DNA of 64,000 bases. Source: Cliona cf. orientalis. Lineage: Eukaryota; Porifera; Demospongiae; Clionaida; Clionaidae. Under the pieces are notes generated by a model. The model was not told the origin of the DNA. It worked only from the letters and a program-made list of their open reading frames with translations, and searched no databases. Within the stretch, counting starts at the first letter, position 1. The number at the start of each line of letters is the position of its first letter. This document shows positions 32,601-43,646 of the stretch, piece after piece. The stretch is taken from positions 6,434,135 to 6,498,134 of the forward strand of contig OZ005692.1 of assembly GCA_963930775.1 (NCBI GenBank), read 5' to 3'. The translations under genes and the position numbers were made by a program.

Positions 32601-35274
32601 AACAGTTAAATAGCTGCCTTAGCCTGGCGAGACCGGCACCCAGACTAACTGCCGTATAGCTGCTTCTGTTGTACAGCTTCAGTGAGCAGCACATATGCAT
32701 CTATCTCTATTGTTAGTAGCCTCGAACCCAGGCTCACTTTCGGGGGGAGGGGAAAGAGAGCCTGGTACACACTGTCTGCGCATGCGCAAAGTTTACGGAG
32801 CAATTTCTAGTATAATTCGCCGGACACTATCGCTACCACGCGGTCGGACATGTAGGGACAAGGTATACTAAGCAGCCGAAGTCGGTGAAGCTTAAAGACT
32901 CAATATTTTTCTAGACTGTTGTATGCAAGACTTTCTTCGCTCTCATTTCACTTTAAGCAAACCTTCACGAGCTTCAAAGACCTGACAAAGTCCTTTCGTT
33001 GCCGTTGGACAACCGCTTGTATCGACAGTCCCGGTTATTCACCAAAAAACTTTCACTAAAAGTGAGTAGAACTCCTTCTCGTAGCTTCTTTACTCTTCCT
33101 CTATCAATGTTGCTCGGTTATGACAGCTAGACTTGTCGCAACAAGTATCCTTAGCCCGAATCGCGGCCAACATAGATGATTTTTAGGCATACTTGTGGGG
33201 TCAAGGTTCACGTTTACGGATAGATAAACGGACAAAAATACTAATTCCCAGGATTTCTGGGAATTTTGGCGCATGCGCAGACAGTGTGTACCAGGCTCTC
33301 TTTCCCCTCCCCCCGAAAGTGAGCCTGGGTTCGAGGCTATATTGTTAGCTGCCTTTATTGTACAGTCTCGGTTTTTGAGTTAATTAGCAGCAGCACATCT
33401 ATACATCTCTATCGCCTTCTTTTAATATCCACTCCTCGCACTGATTGTTATTGACGACGAATTCTGTCTCGCCCTCTAGATCTCCTCCTTTGCTATGTGT
33501 AGAGCCATACTTTAGCGATAGCAATTTCTCTTGTAGTGTAAATTTGTGACCAGCTACAAAGGGACCATTTGGGAGTTTTTTTTGTTTGTAGTATGTAGCT
33601 TGTTACTGCATGATAATGTAGCTAATCCGCTCTGTTTGTGCCTATACATGCATAGGCTGTAGCTACTCACTACCAGCTACATAATATATATAGATAGTTG
33701 AGGCTACATTTGCAATGTGCATAAAAAATTGAAAACTATCATCATCCACAAATGGTCCCTTTTCTCATAGCAGGTCACATTTGCAATTTTCTAAACTTAT
33801 AATATACGGCCCAGGCATGAGAATCTGCAATAGACTATTTCACATGTACCATAGTTAATCGAATACAACGTATGATCCAATCTAACGTAAGAAATTAGCA
33901 TTTTACGAATTCTCATAACGTATATATATGGAGCAATTGACGACCTTTACCAGAAAATTGCACGTTTTTCAAAATTGAAATTATTTTTTTTTCCATACGC
34001 AGTATTAGATTAAGTACGGTATGTCCATAGAGCCATGCTGGGTATATTTCGTGTGACATAATATAATTATATAGAATTTGCACACAGCTGTACCATTTAT
34101 GTGGGGCTCGCTCAGGGTCGCCCTAATTATTGATCCTGGCAAGGACAAAGATGACATATAATCAAAGGTGTTGTGCTCTCCAGAGTCTGCATGTTCTTAT
34201 CATTAGCACTATATATGCCCCGCACCGCTACTAGACCTTTACATACAAGATCGTGAGGCACTACAAGTAACTATATGTATGACATTATCATGAGCTAAGC
34301 CACTTGCATTGGTTACTTTAATGAACCACTGTGGATGTGTGTACATAGAGCCGTCAGGGTTTCATTTAGGGGGGAGCAGGAGGGGGCACTCGCCCACCCC
34401 CTTGGAAGCTGGCTGCCCCCCCCCCTCGAGAGTAGCCACCATCCTTACACGCAATACATGTACAAGTAAAAGGTTTAAACAGTGAAAGTGTCCAAAGCGG
34501 CAGTTTTGTTCATCTTCAACCCATATATTAGCTGAAGCTTCGCGCTACGCGCGATAGGAGACACATCCCACATCCTTGCAACATTTGACTTGAAATAGAG
34601 GGGAATCAGTGGATATTACTGATAGACTATCCCTATTTGATTGCTCAGAAGCTACCAGAAATAGTCTCAGAGGTTGAAACATTAAAAAATTTTCCTGGGG
34701 AAGCATACCCCCAGACCCCCCTAATATAATCAAAATAATGAGCACATCATCGGATGGAAAAATATACTATAGTCTTTGCCCCCTCCCTTAACTCTGCAAT
34801 TGCCGCATTCCCCCCCCCCCCCCTTGACGAAAATCCTAAATGAAACCCTGGCCGTAGCTAGAAAATTTTCATAGGGGGCAGCATGGCCAGCTTGGGAAGG
34901 ATGTGTGTCCCCTCCCACCAAAGGCGGAAGCTTGCATCAATTGATTTTCATCGTATTAAGGTAATTTTCGAACCATACCTGGCGACATTTGCACCAGATT
35001 TGCCAGTGGATTAACAGTAAATGCTGGATGCTTGATTTTAAGTAGTCCAGTGTAGCTAGTGCTGGTAATCATTACACTGAATTATTTCCCTGTAAAACAA
35101 AATAGGATTTTCTGTAGAGTGCAGTCAGTGGTCTCCATGATGATGGAGGCTGCAGCTGGCTAGTTAGCTATAGCTATAAGTACATGTGATACGTATGCAC
35201 AATGAACATCAACGTACAGTCAGAATTTAAGGCCCTCGCTGAGAATCAAAGTTTCAAATTTTCCTTGTGGAGCA

Positions 35275-35307
<33 letters not shown>

Positions 35308-38300
35308 AGGCTCTTGCATGTGTTTGAAGCCCAAGGCCCCTCACTCTTTCCAGAACATCCTCCACACTCTGTGTATTGTGCATAAGTATAGCTGGTGCAC
35401 ATATGTACATACAGTATTAAATTTTAAGAGTAGGCACAAGATGCATATATTATTATATCAGAAGTAGATTACTGATAAGTTCCCCTGTTCATTGCGTGAA
35501 TAATAATTAGCCGTTTATCTGTCCATTGTATCCAGGTTACCCAAGTTGCCCAGGTGGATTTTAAGTATGGTACTGAGGCCAATTGTATGAGAAAAAACAG
35601 TTCCAAGCAAGAGCTTCAATGGGAGTAAGTTGATGAGATAAATATTGTGGTCGTGCGATTATAGGAATATGGCACAGTTTTTTTTCTGCTTATCACAAAA
35701 CTACGTGTAACTGAAGTTTCTTCATAGTGGAAGTATAATAATATCATACAGAACCTGACATGTAACAGTTTTTGCATGCATTAAGATAACCAGATTCAAT
35801 GTAAGATTGTCCAAATCATTTTTAAGACTTTTTGAGCTAGTTTTGCTTTTGTTGATATAATATGATAGTTTTAAGCATGAGCACAATCTGTAGTAAGTAG
35901 TACAATAGCGTGTAGTCTGCATCGTGCTTAAGTTCAGAAACTATCGTAATGTTGTACCATTTGTATTTGTGCAGCTGAGCTTGTCTGTAGTTTCACTTGG
36001 CCAGCAAACATATACCTCTGATAATAATTGTGGAGTCACTAGATAAAAATTGTTAGAGTTTCACTCGTAGTAGCCCTTTGTATAGAAGGCACAGAAATTA
36101 TTTGACTCTGATACCATAATAATAGGTTCATGATATGATTATTTATAATAAATATTTTATGTTGCATTTAAGGCATGGCATTTATCATAAATCCGATACT
36201 GTATACATAGCTCATCAATTTCACCACCTGCTCTCATTGGCTAACATTTAATTTATCATGGTAATTAATAATTTAAAGATTGCATAGAGGATATGGTGAC
36301 CTTTACTGCATTGGCGAAAAAAAACTTTCCACCAATTTTTTCTGCAATACAAAGGTATCTGGGTCTGGCAAAATTTTTATCCACCAAACGTTAAGTGTAT
36401 GGCAATTATGATCATCAATCCCTTACCATAATAATATTATTGCATACATGTATGTGCATGTTTATGTTCGTGAATCTATTATGAAGAAATAACTCAAAAT
36501 GTGCATTTACCGTAGTGTCCCAGGTAAGTGCCCATGGGTGCTTATGCATGGGCGCTTACCTGGGACATCACATAAGAAGCTGCTTCATAAATTGATCCCT
36601 TGTTGTGTAGTAGATGGGTGCTTACCTGGCAGTGGGCGCTTGTGGGCACTTGCCTGGGACACTATGGTAATACATATACCATGGTGAAAATGTTTGCATT
36701 CACTTGTTGGTAGGTACTATGAACCCACATGACTAGCTATAGTGCAACAGAAGCCACCATGGGAAGCACCTCCTTGTGTGCATACATTAAGTTTCTATGC
36801 ATTGTGCATTTCCTGCTACAAGTTGGATGTAGCTAGTACTCACTGGTGTCTGTGAACACAATATTATGTTGACCTTGGGCTTCACTTTCAATTATAAATA
36901 ATATTTAATGTGCCATAGTGGGATAAGGAGGTCCAGCCCATGTGTGGGGTGGCCAATCTTTGAGTCATCAGACTGAGACAGGAAGTTTAATGTTGGTATC
37001 CTAAGGTCAGCAGGTTATGGTACAGCAAAATGAAAACTTGCATTGCTGTTGCAGAGAATGGGACACCCATTGCACAAGAAGAGAGTGTAGTCATCAAGCA
37101 ATCCAGACTTGAGTCATTCTCTTCTCACTTTTTTGTTGTGTAATTAAGAGGATGGAATTATTAATGTAGTCACTTCCATGTGGGGTGAAATGATGAGCAT
37201 GGGCACTTATTACGTGGGACACTAATAGTCTAATTATATTTTGTTTATTCTCATTTGTAGCTAGGCACTTTCGATCGTTAGTCCTAGCTATAGGTGGTCT
37301 TGAAAGTAATAATCCTGCTGGGTACTTACCTTAATTGGCATTATAATAATATAGCCGAACTGTTTTGCTGGACCAAATTTTCACTTAGCCCAGCTACCCT
37401 TGCATTACAGAATGATTCGGAGGAAGAAATTTTCGCCAATGCGATAAAGGTTAATTGCCATATCTTCATCAATATAGGACAAATGAATACCATTGGTGCC
37501 AAATCCTCAGCGCTATGGGGTTATTGAAATAGTAGTGACATACTCTGAGTCTAAAGGCACAGGTAGCTATATAGCTGGCAGTATATAATCTACCGGTTGC
37601 AGCCATCGCAGTCTAATATCTATGGCGGCATAGATCTATGATGGAGCAACACTGTTGGTGTTGGCAGTATATGGAGAGTAGGTAAAGGTTGTCCAGCTAA
37701 AAAGGGGAGCAGTTCACCAGTGATGAGTTAATTATAAGAACTATCACTAGATCTATAGATCTACAAACTATTCTTGAAATGAAGCAATCACATATTAATC
37801 TAGATCTCGTCAAGAAGCAGTGCCCCTAGGGACAAGGCTATCTATTATCAAGCTAGCTGCTCTGGTTTATATGTTGAAAAGAAGGCATTGTTAGACTTCT
37901 TATGGCAATTTCAAGGTAAGCGTTGTATGGATTTCATTGAGAATGCTAGTTCTGGCGACATTTGCCCCTGACCACGACTACTGTAAACTTCACACATGCG
38001 CCAATGGTTATTAAATACATACATACCATACCGTATATGCACTGCTCGTGCGTGACTTTACATATAAGCAGAAGGTTGAATGTCAAAAGTCAAGAAGCTT
38101 AGCATCAGCAAATGACGGCAAAGCTGGAGAATAAAGCATTTTCAGCGAAATCCACATAATACATCCATTTGGAATGCCGTAAGGAGCCTTATGACGTCAT
38201 ATTTGAACTCACAAACGAGGTAGCTTGGTAACAGACACACATACACACAGAACGACTACCGTAACCCTTACGCATGCACCGAGGGTTAATAATTTGCAGA

Positions 38301-40947
38301 TAAACATTATGCCACTGAGAGCAAAACTTTCTAGCGATACGATAATTATTTGCATCATAGCTCATGCTAACAATTATGTTTGCAGAACATGTATCATTTC
38401 CATAATCATTGCTAACTAATTTCAGATATGAACATTGCAAACATGATATCATGGTATTTCGGAAGAAGTTGTACTTCGGTTCACCTTTGACATGGTAAGT
38501 AGGATGTATGCTATACCGGGTTAACAATAAGGTCTTAAGTATATATAGGACCTACATGCACATATGGGATACCTGTCTCCAGTTTAACAACTACTTGTGT
38601 CTTGCAATACGGAGTGGATCTAATCTAATTATACAAAGGTTTAGCAACGGTTCAATTTTCACAGTTAATGTTTTCTTTGACGGTTGCGCATGATCATGTA
38701 TGTGCACATACAACTGAGTCTGTACTTAATTTTCACAGTAAGTTTTAAACCATGAAATTTGGACCCCTCAAACATTTCCCGCTATACAGCAGTCCTCAAG
38801 ATTAATATTCAAGCTAAATAAATGCATTATTATGTACAGTAACTTGTACACAGTTGGGCAGCTCGAGGAGTCATTGATCTTCCCCTGCAAGAAGTGGCTG
38901 AGTTTCTGAAATGCACTGAGAATGCCATAACCTGGGACAAGTATCTTGTTGTAAGTACACACCTTTCAATGATTATTATAATACTATCTTAACACTGCAG
39001 TCTGATGTTAATTCTATTTGTTAGGAAGCCAGTACTGTGAAGATGCTTTCTTCTGAATCCAGTAATCCTCTGGACATTATAGGTAATGAAATCACTTATA
39101 GACATATATATAGGGTGGGCCAACTGAAGGCATAATTAAAATTTTAGTTAGGATAGATAGCCAATATACATGTAATTATTATAATTATTATAATACCGTG
39201 TACCAGGTATATAACTTTGGTGAGCATTAAATTAGGTGAAATGGCTCTCCGGTGGTATTGGTGAAGTTTAAATGCTTATTGTCATAGGCGCAGATGAATT
39301 GAGTTAAACTGGCGAATTTTTAATCCTCGGTGCATGCACCAGAGGCATAAGTAGTTGTTCTATGTGTCTGTCCGTCTGTTACCAAGCTAGCTGCTACAAG
39401 CCTCATTTAAAATGCAGTATTATAAGGGTCCTATAGTATATATATATGGCGTTCCAAACGTATGATTTGTGTGGATTACACTGAAAACGCTTAATTGTTC
39501 ATCAGTTTTTGCATCATTTGCTGATTCTACTCTTCTTGACTTCTCCCAAGCAGCGGTAGCATGACTTCACAGTCATTTAAATAGAACGTTATATGTCGCG
39601 CGCTATGTACATATTATTAACCCTGGCACATGCACTTTAGGCACGGTTGCAAAAATCGTCGACGCTGGTTAGCGGTGGCGATAGTGGCTTCTATTCTATG
39701 GGTATGTATGTTTAGCTGCCATGCCATGTGCATTCTTGTGGTACCCTTTGACTCTCTGCTAGCTAAACTTGTATGCATGCACTGATGCAGTGCTTGGACC
39801 CAAGTGAGCAACTTGCAGTGATAATATTGGACATGCAATACTGTTCAGTGTACTTCCGTCTTGCACAAGAACTCAATATTCCAAGGCTAGCGATACTATT
39901 TATTCTTGATCCTAAAGCCTAAAAAAGTTTGAGAGCTTTCAGGCCTATCTGGACGTCAGTTCATATCGAAATTAGGAGACCTTACTTTTGTTATTTAAGA
40001 CAAGTATTCATAGCTCCAGCCTTAAATAGCTAACCTGCCTGCACGTGTGCAGGTGTAGTTCCAAACCAGTTTGGGGATATAGATAAGAGGGGCATTTGTA
40101 ATTGCCCCCTCACCTCTCCTGCAAATCACAGCACCACCTTAATAATTATGATACATTATAATCGCTTGAAAATGTTCTAACGTAATAACCATGCCCAAAT
40201 TTCCAGCTGCATGCAGCTACCGTATGGTATGACATTGTTTAATGCAGCCTATATGAGGTTTGAACATGCATCGTGTATTGTGTCATTCAATCGAGAGATG
40301 CTCTATTTTGCTCGGTGCCAGTATAAGGTACACTACTCAATGGTATACGTACTAGTTAACAACAGTTATATATTATATTATATCCATATCATGGTTTGAT
40401 ACAGGGAGACAAATTTATTAAAGTGGTACTATCAATAGATGATCCAGATTACCCTGGTTCTCAAGGAATAAAACGTATTGAGGTAATAACTTCAAGCCAA
40501 ATATTAAGGATCCGCATAATACTTATTGGCATTGTATATTATACATTGTATAATAATTATTTTAGCTTAAGCTTGGATCAGGTTGGGTTCTTGAGCCGTA
40601 CTATGATGCAAATCCATCAAGAACATTGGTCACATATATTGTGAATGTGAGTTAGTGATTCAGTGCTCTCTCTATGAGCTCTGTGTGCTATTTAATATGA
40701 ATTGGTGCTATAATATAATTTTCAGTGTGATACCAAAGGTGTACCAGCAATTGTAATGAATCAAGTTCTGAAGCGCCAGTCCTTGGCGTTACACTACATC
40801 AAACTGCAGTTGGTACCCACACAGCTAGCATCAAGTCAGGACTCTAGTGGAGAGGAGGAGAATGAACAATCGATTCAAAGAAAGGCCTCAGTGGATGTAC
40901 CAGTATTTGAAGAGGGACTACCAACCAGTAATTTTTTGTCATCTTGA
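29645..40947 (+). CDS. START-domain lipid transfer protein, eleven exons
   Basis: Proposed exons: 29645-29686, 29744-29786, 31616-31695, 31831-31875, 35536-35624, 38854-38950, 39025-39082, 40248-40327, 40405-40482, 40566-40646, 40726-40947. All are in phase with GT-AG borders and give 304 aa. The C-terminal two thirds reads as a START lipid-binding domain: DWAARGVIDLPLQEVAEFL (helix and first strands), MRFEHASCIVSFNREMLYF (the R-D/E-hydrophobic block), VVLSIDDPDYP, GSGWVLEP, TYIVNCDTKGVPAIVMNQV (C-terminal helix). START proteins move sterols, phospholipids or ceramide between membranes. No signal peptide, PH or membrane segment is visible, so it is likely cytosolic; the N-terminal about 100 residues are not recognised and the tail is acidic (SGEEEN). 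The exon 5 acceptor has an alternative 18 bp later, and exon 8 has a weak acceptor chosen by phase. Introns 2, 4 and 5 are 1.8-3.7 kb and full of transposons. Subfamily not assignable. Confidence 0.8.
32018..32131. mobile_element. Foldback MITE family K, TAGCCTCG termini, 114 bp
   Basis: Left TAGCCTCGTCCCCAGGCCAC and right (reverse complement TAGCCTTGTCTCCAGGCCAC) inverted arms take up most of the element. Flanks are CAGTGGTGT (32009-32017) and CAGTGGGGT (32132-32140): a 9-bp duplication with one mismatch. Confidence 0.8.
32717..33339. mobile_element. Family K TIR element, 623 bp
   Basis: Perfect inverted repeats of about 70 bp start TAGCCTCGAACCCAGGCTCA and end at GCGCATGCGC. TATTGTTAG is duplicated exactly on both sides (32708-32716, 33340-33348). 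The interior (about 480 bp) has no long frame. The identical arms imply recent activity. Confidence 0.9.
33540..33783. mobile_element. MITE family H, second copy
   Basis: AATTTGTGACCAGCTACAAA at the left and the complement of AATGTGACCTGCTATGAGAA at the right, both followed by GGGACCATTTG, match 27271-27664. Confidence 0.65.
34355..34850. mobile_element. MITE, CAGGGTTTCATTTAGG termini
   Basis: Perfect 16-bp inverted termini CAGGGTTTCATTTAGG bound 496 bp with G- and C-runs just inside both ends. GCCGT is present on each side. CAGGG ends recall hAT elements, but the expected full 8-bp duplication is not seen. It lies in START intron 4. Confidence 0.75.
35277..35307. repeat. Poly-C tract of 31 bases
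   Basis: Uninterrupted C run within START intron 4. Length in an assembly of such a tract is unreliable. Shorter C runs are at 6821, 24189, 34810, 54786 and 55526. Confidence 0.95.
35625..38853. other. START intron 5
   Basis: 3.2 kb without recognised coding sequence. It contains a family G MITE at 36508-36668 (TACCGTAGTGTCCCAGGTAA to the complement of TACCATAGTGTCCCAGGCAA) and GGTAAAGGTTGTCC at 37681. The remainder shows no repeat boundary I can define. Confidence 0.55.
36508..36668. mobile_element. MITE family G, copy 3
   Basis: Inverted ends of the TACC(A/G)TAGTGTCCC type bound 161 bp containing several tandem GGGYGCTTACCTGG-like units. It lies in START intron 5. Confidence 0.8.
39083..40247. 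other. START intron 7
   Basis: No gene or bounded transposon recognised in about 1.2 kb of AT-rich sequence. Confidence 0.5.
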
Positions 40948-41249
40948 ATTATCATAAAAAATATATCTTTCATCCAGTGGCAATTAATAACTTCATAACT
41001 TTTCACTGATCATCATCAATACTGTATGTGAAATACTCTGCACTCTATTTATGACAACATACTATTACCTGTGCCCAGCATAATGTTTTGGCTATAATAT
41101 AACCTTAGGGTTATCAAATTGTGAAATGGTTATTGGTCAGCTCAAATTTTGCCACATACATGATTGTAAAGTTTATGACCTTATATCTACTACATGCCAC
41201 TCAGTGCATACATAGACTACCTTTTTGATACCACAGTCAGATCACTGAC

Positions 41250-41898
41250 TAGTCTCGTAAACCAGACCCCTATTCCGCAGCGCTGGGTGTATTTCATCAC
41301 CAGCACGCGGAAAGAGGGTCTGGGGATTCTGGGCACCAATCCGTGGCACAGTGGAATTTTTACGTCACGTAAACGGAATGCAATATTTTACCGCAAAACT
41401 TTTTGTTGCACCTCCTTCGAGTTCTACGCGCTGTTTATGATCCTGAACTACTCGTTTGGACTACACTGGCTAAAAGCTATCAATAAAGTACCTAAATGTA
41501 GCAAAATCTTGAATATTTAGTCAGCGCGGCTCCTTAGCGCGTGCTTGAGTCTATTTCTGTGTCTTTTCACCATAAAAATACCTGAAAAGTCAGAAAAAAG
41601 TAGCCAAACCATCGCTGTTTAAGTAACAGTCCTCATATCTGTGCATAGACGTCCTCAAAGCGGCCTTCTGGCAAGGTTTTGCTAAAATTCGGACACTGAG
41701 CGGTGAATCGAGCAGCTTGTTAATGGCATATTTGCGGGCGCAGCATGGTCATGTGACCATTCTGAGCGATCTCATTGGCTCTGCCGACATTCCAGTAGGT
41801 GCCACGGATTGGTGCCCAGAATTCCCAGACCCTCTTTCCGCGTGCTGGTGATGAAATACACCCAGCGCTGCGGAATAGGGGTCTGGTTTACGAGACTA
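41250..41898. mobile_element. Family K TIR element, 649 bp
   Basis: Inverted repeats of 100 bp, virtually identical, start TAGTCTCGTAAACCAGACCC (41250-41349 and 41799-41898). ATCACTGAC flanks both sides exactly (41241-41249, 41899-41907). Frames running into the arms are incidental. Terminal TAGTCTCG matches the other family K elements. Confidence 0.9.
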
Positions 41899-42023
41899 AT
41901 CACTGACCTTGCAAGCAACAACGAAGGGATCATAGGAAATTATGTAGAACACACTCACCCTACCCTCTGCCTAATCTATATACATTGTCACAACGAAAAA
42001 TCCTACAGTGGTATCCTTGTCAG

Positions 42024-42192
42024 TCGGTAAAGGTCGCCGATAATTCCACACAAGGAAATGGCAACTTCGGGCAAACTTGCAGGGACGAGGGTAAGTTCAC
42101 TGAGTCAAGCCCTTGGTTTTGAGAGTTTGCTCGATCTTCTACACTACAGACAAGGATCAGCGGGACAAGTTGTACTGTGGACCTCCAACGAG
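42024..42192 (+). pseudogene. Duplicated promoter and first two exons of the START gene
   Basis: GGTAAAGGTCGCCGATAATT lies just upstream of exon 42058-42090 (MATSGKLAGTR) with donor GTAAGT, then exon 42150-42192 (TRISGTSCTVDLQRG), matching the true gene's MASSGKRAATEPSR and TRIIGTSCTVNLQRG. Exon lengths, phases and splice sites are kept while introns have diverged, which suggests either selection or slow exon decay. No counterpart of exon 3 or of the START domain follows before the satellite at 44.2 kb. It could be a truncated duplicate, an alternative first-exon pair of a distant gene, or the start of a paralogue broken by insertions. Confidence 0.6.
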
Positions 42193-42430
42193 GTGCGATT
42201 TTTGATTTTGGGCGCAGTTGGGAGGTCAAAGGTCAATCTTAACCCGTTGGTTACGATGTTTCTTGACTTGAGCTGAGAACGTCAGTATCTATATGAGGTA
42301 TCCCGCAGCTCCTATCAAAGAGTCAACGCTATTGGTCAACAGCCACCAAATAGGGTCATATGACTACCTATCAAAGTAAGGATCTGATTGGTTGGGTCAC
42401 GTGATACATCTATACCCCTACAAAAGATAG

Positions 42431-42725
42431 AGTGCTACACCAGCTACACAATACATCTCTATTGCTACGCGGGTGCTACACCATACATCTCTATTACTTC
42501 ACGGTGCTACACCATACATCTCTATTGCTACGCGGGTGCTACACCATACATCTCTATTACTACACGGTGCTACACCATACATCTCTATTGCTACACCATA
42601 CATCTCTATTGCTATGCGGGTGCTACACCATACATCTCTATTGCTACACAGGTGCTACACCATACATCTCTATTACTACACATGTACAGTGCTACACAAT
42701 ACTACACAGTGCTACACAATACACA
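42431..42725. repeat. VNTR of 31/32-bp units with 63-bp higher order
   Basis: Units GTGCTACACCATACATCTCT followed by ATTGCTACGCGG (32 bp) alternate with ATTACTACACG (31 bp) for about eight copies, so the true period is 63 bp, a multiple of three. All forward frames are open for up to 158 codons, a consequence of the repeat rather than evidence of a gene. Confidence 0.9.
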
Positions 42726-42871
42726 ATGTACATCTCTAGTAATGCTACACACCAGCCCCTATACCTACATAAAAATACTTCCCCCACCCACCACCCACCT
42801 ATTAGAAAACATGCACAATTAACACTAGTATTTGCATATCTAGAGAATTTGTTAGTGGGGCCAGCTGAGTA

Positions 42872-42928
42872 TAATCTCGTGCTTAGCCTCTTTTTCCGCG
42901 TGCAATAAAGAGGCTGAGCATGAGACTA
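42872..42928. mobile_element. 57-bp family K foldback
   Basis: TAATCTCGTGCTTAGCCTCT and the complement of TAGTCTCATGCTCAGCCTCT form a hairpin with a 13-nt loop. AGCTGAGTA is duplicated exactly (42863-42871, 42929-42937). It is the smallest member of the set. Confidence 0.85.
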
Positions 42929-43344
42929 AGCTGAGTAGTGTATTCTGGGCAGTACATTCTAGTGTACATTAATTTTAATATCTGCAAACAAAAGACTGTG
43001 ATCCTTCAGTGGAATCATGGTGGAATTATTATTACTTCAACACATCAGAAAAGTGCTCTAAATCCACTTTCAGTCTAAGTGCTTCTTTCTGCCTTAGATA
43101 CACCACTGCAAGAGATGCATGACGTCGTACATAAAATCATGAAGAGGAATAATACTATATTATTATACACATGTATGTAGCAGCTAGGTATAAATAAAAT
43201 ATTACTATTTATGTTCTGTCCTTTAGTAGCTATAACTGATAGTTTTATACTCCACGTAAGTGCATGTCACAGAGCGATCCTTTAGCTGATTGGCTATTCC
43301 TGCTGATTTGAGAGTCAGGTGTGCTTTGAGTATTTGGGGCAACT

Positions 43345-43495
43345 GTCGACTCATTTCCAGTCCCAGGCAAGCGCCCACTCCATGGCCAGGTAAGTTCTCA
43401 TGGGGTCAATATTGCAGCTTCTGTACAAAGATGGCAGTTATATCCCAGCTAAGCGCCTATACAGGCTGATTAAGCGCCATCCGGGACACTACGGA
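43345..43495. mobile_element. MITE family G, degenerate copy 4
   Basis: CCCAGGCAAGCGCCCA near the left and TCCGGGACACTACGG at the right retain the family G pattern with many substitutions. Confidence 0.5.
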
Positions 43496-43646
43496 TTATC
43501 ACAAGGCTATAGTACAAAAGAAGTATCAAGTAACGTATCAGGAGCCCCAGAGAGACTACATGTATCTTCATTGATTTGTGCATACAAGTAAGGTTTGACA
43601 AGTATGCAGTATCATTATTCCAGTATGACCATTGTATGTCAGTTAA

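Larger units (their letters stand above)
32419..34125 (-). mobile_element. Helitron-like family B, old copy with nested insertions
   Basis: On the minus strand the 3' end is GCATGTCACTAG at 32419 and the 5' end is near 34125 (GGCGACCCTGAGCGAGCCCC). It matches family B copies at 58053, 58649 and 61090. Inside it are a family K element (32717-33339), a family H MITE (33540-33783) and repeat F (33847-33985). Its greater divergence and three nested insertions make it the oldest family B copy here. Confidence 0.65.

Noticed and set aside
42388..42908. Open frames of up to 158 codons on the plus strand
   Set aside because: They are produced by the VNTR with a period divisible by three; peptides are repetitive and have no splice or start context.
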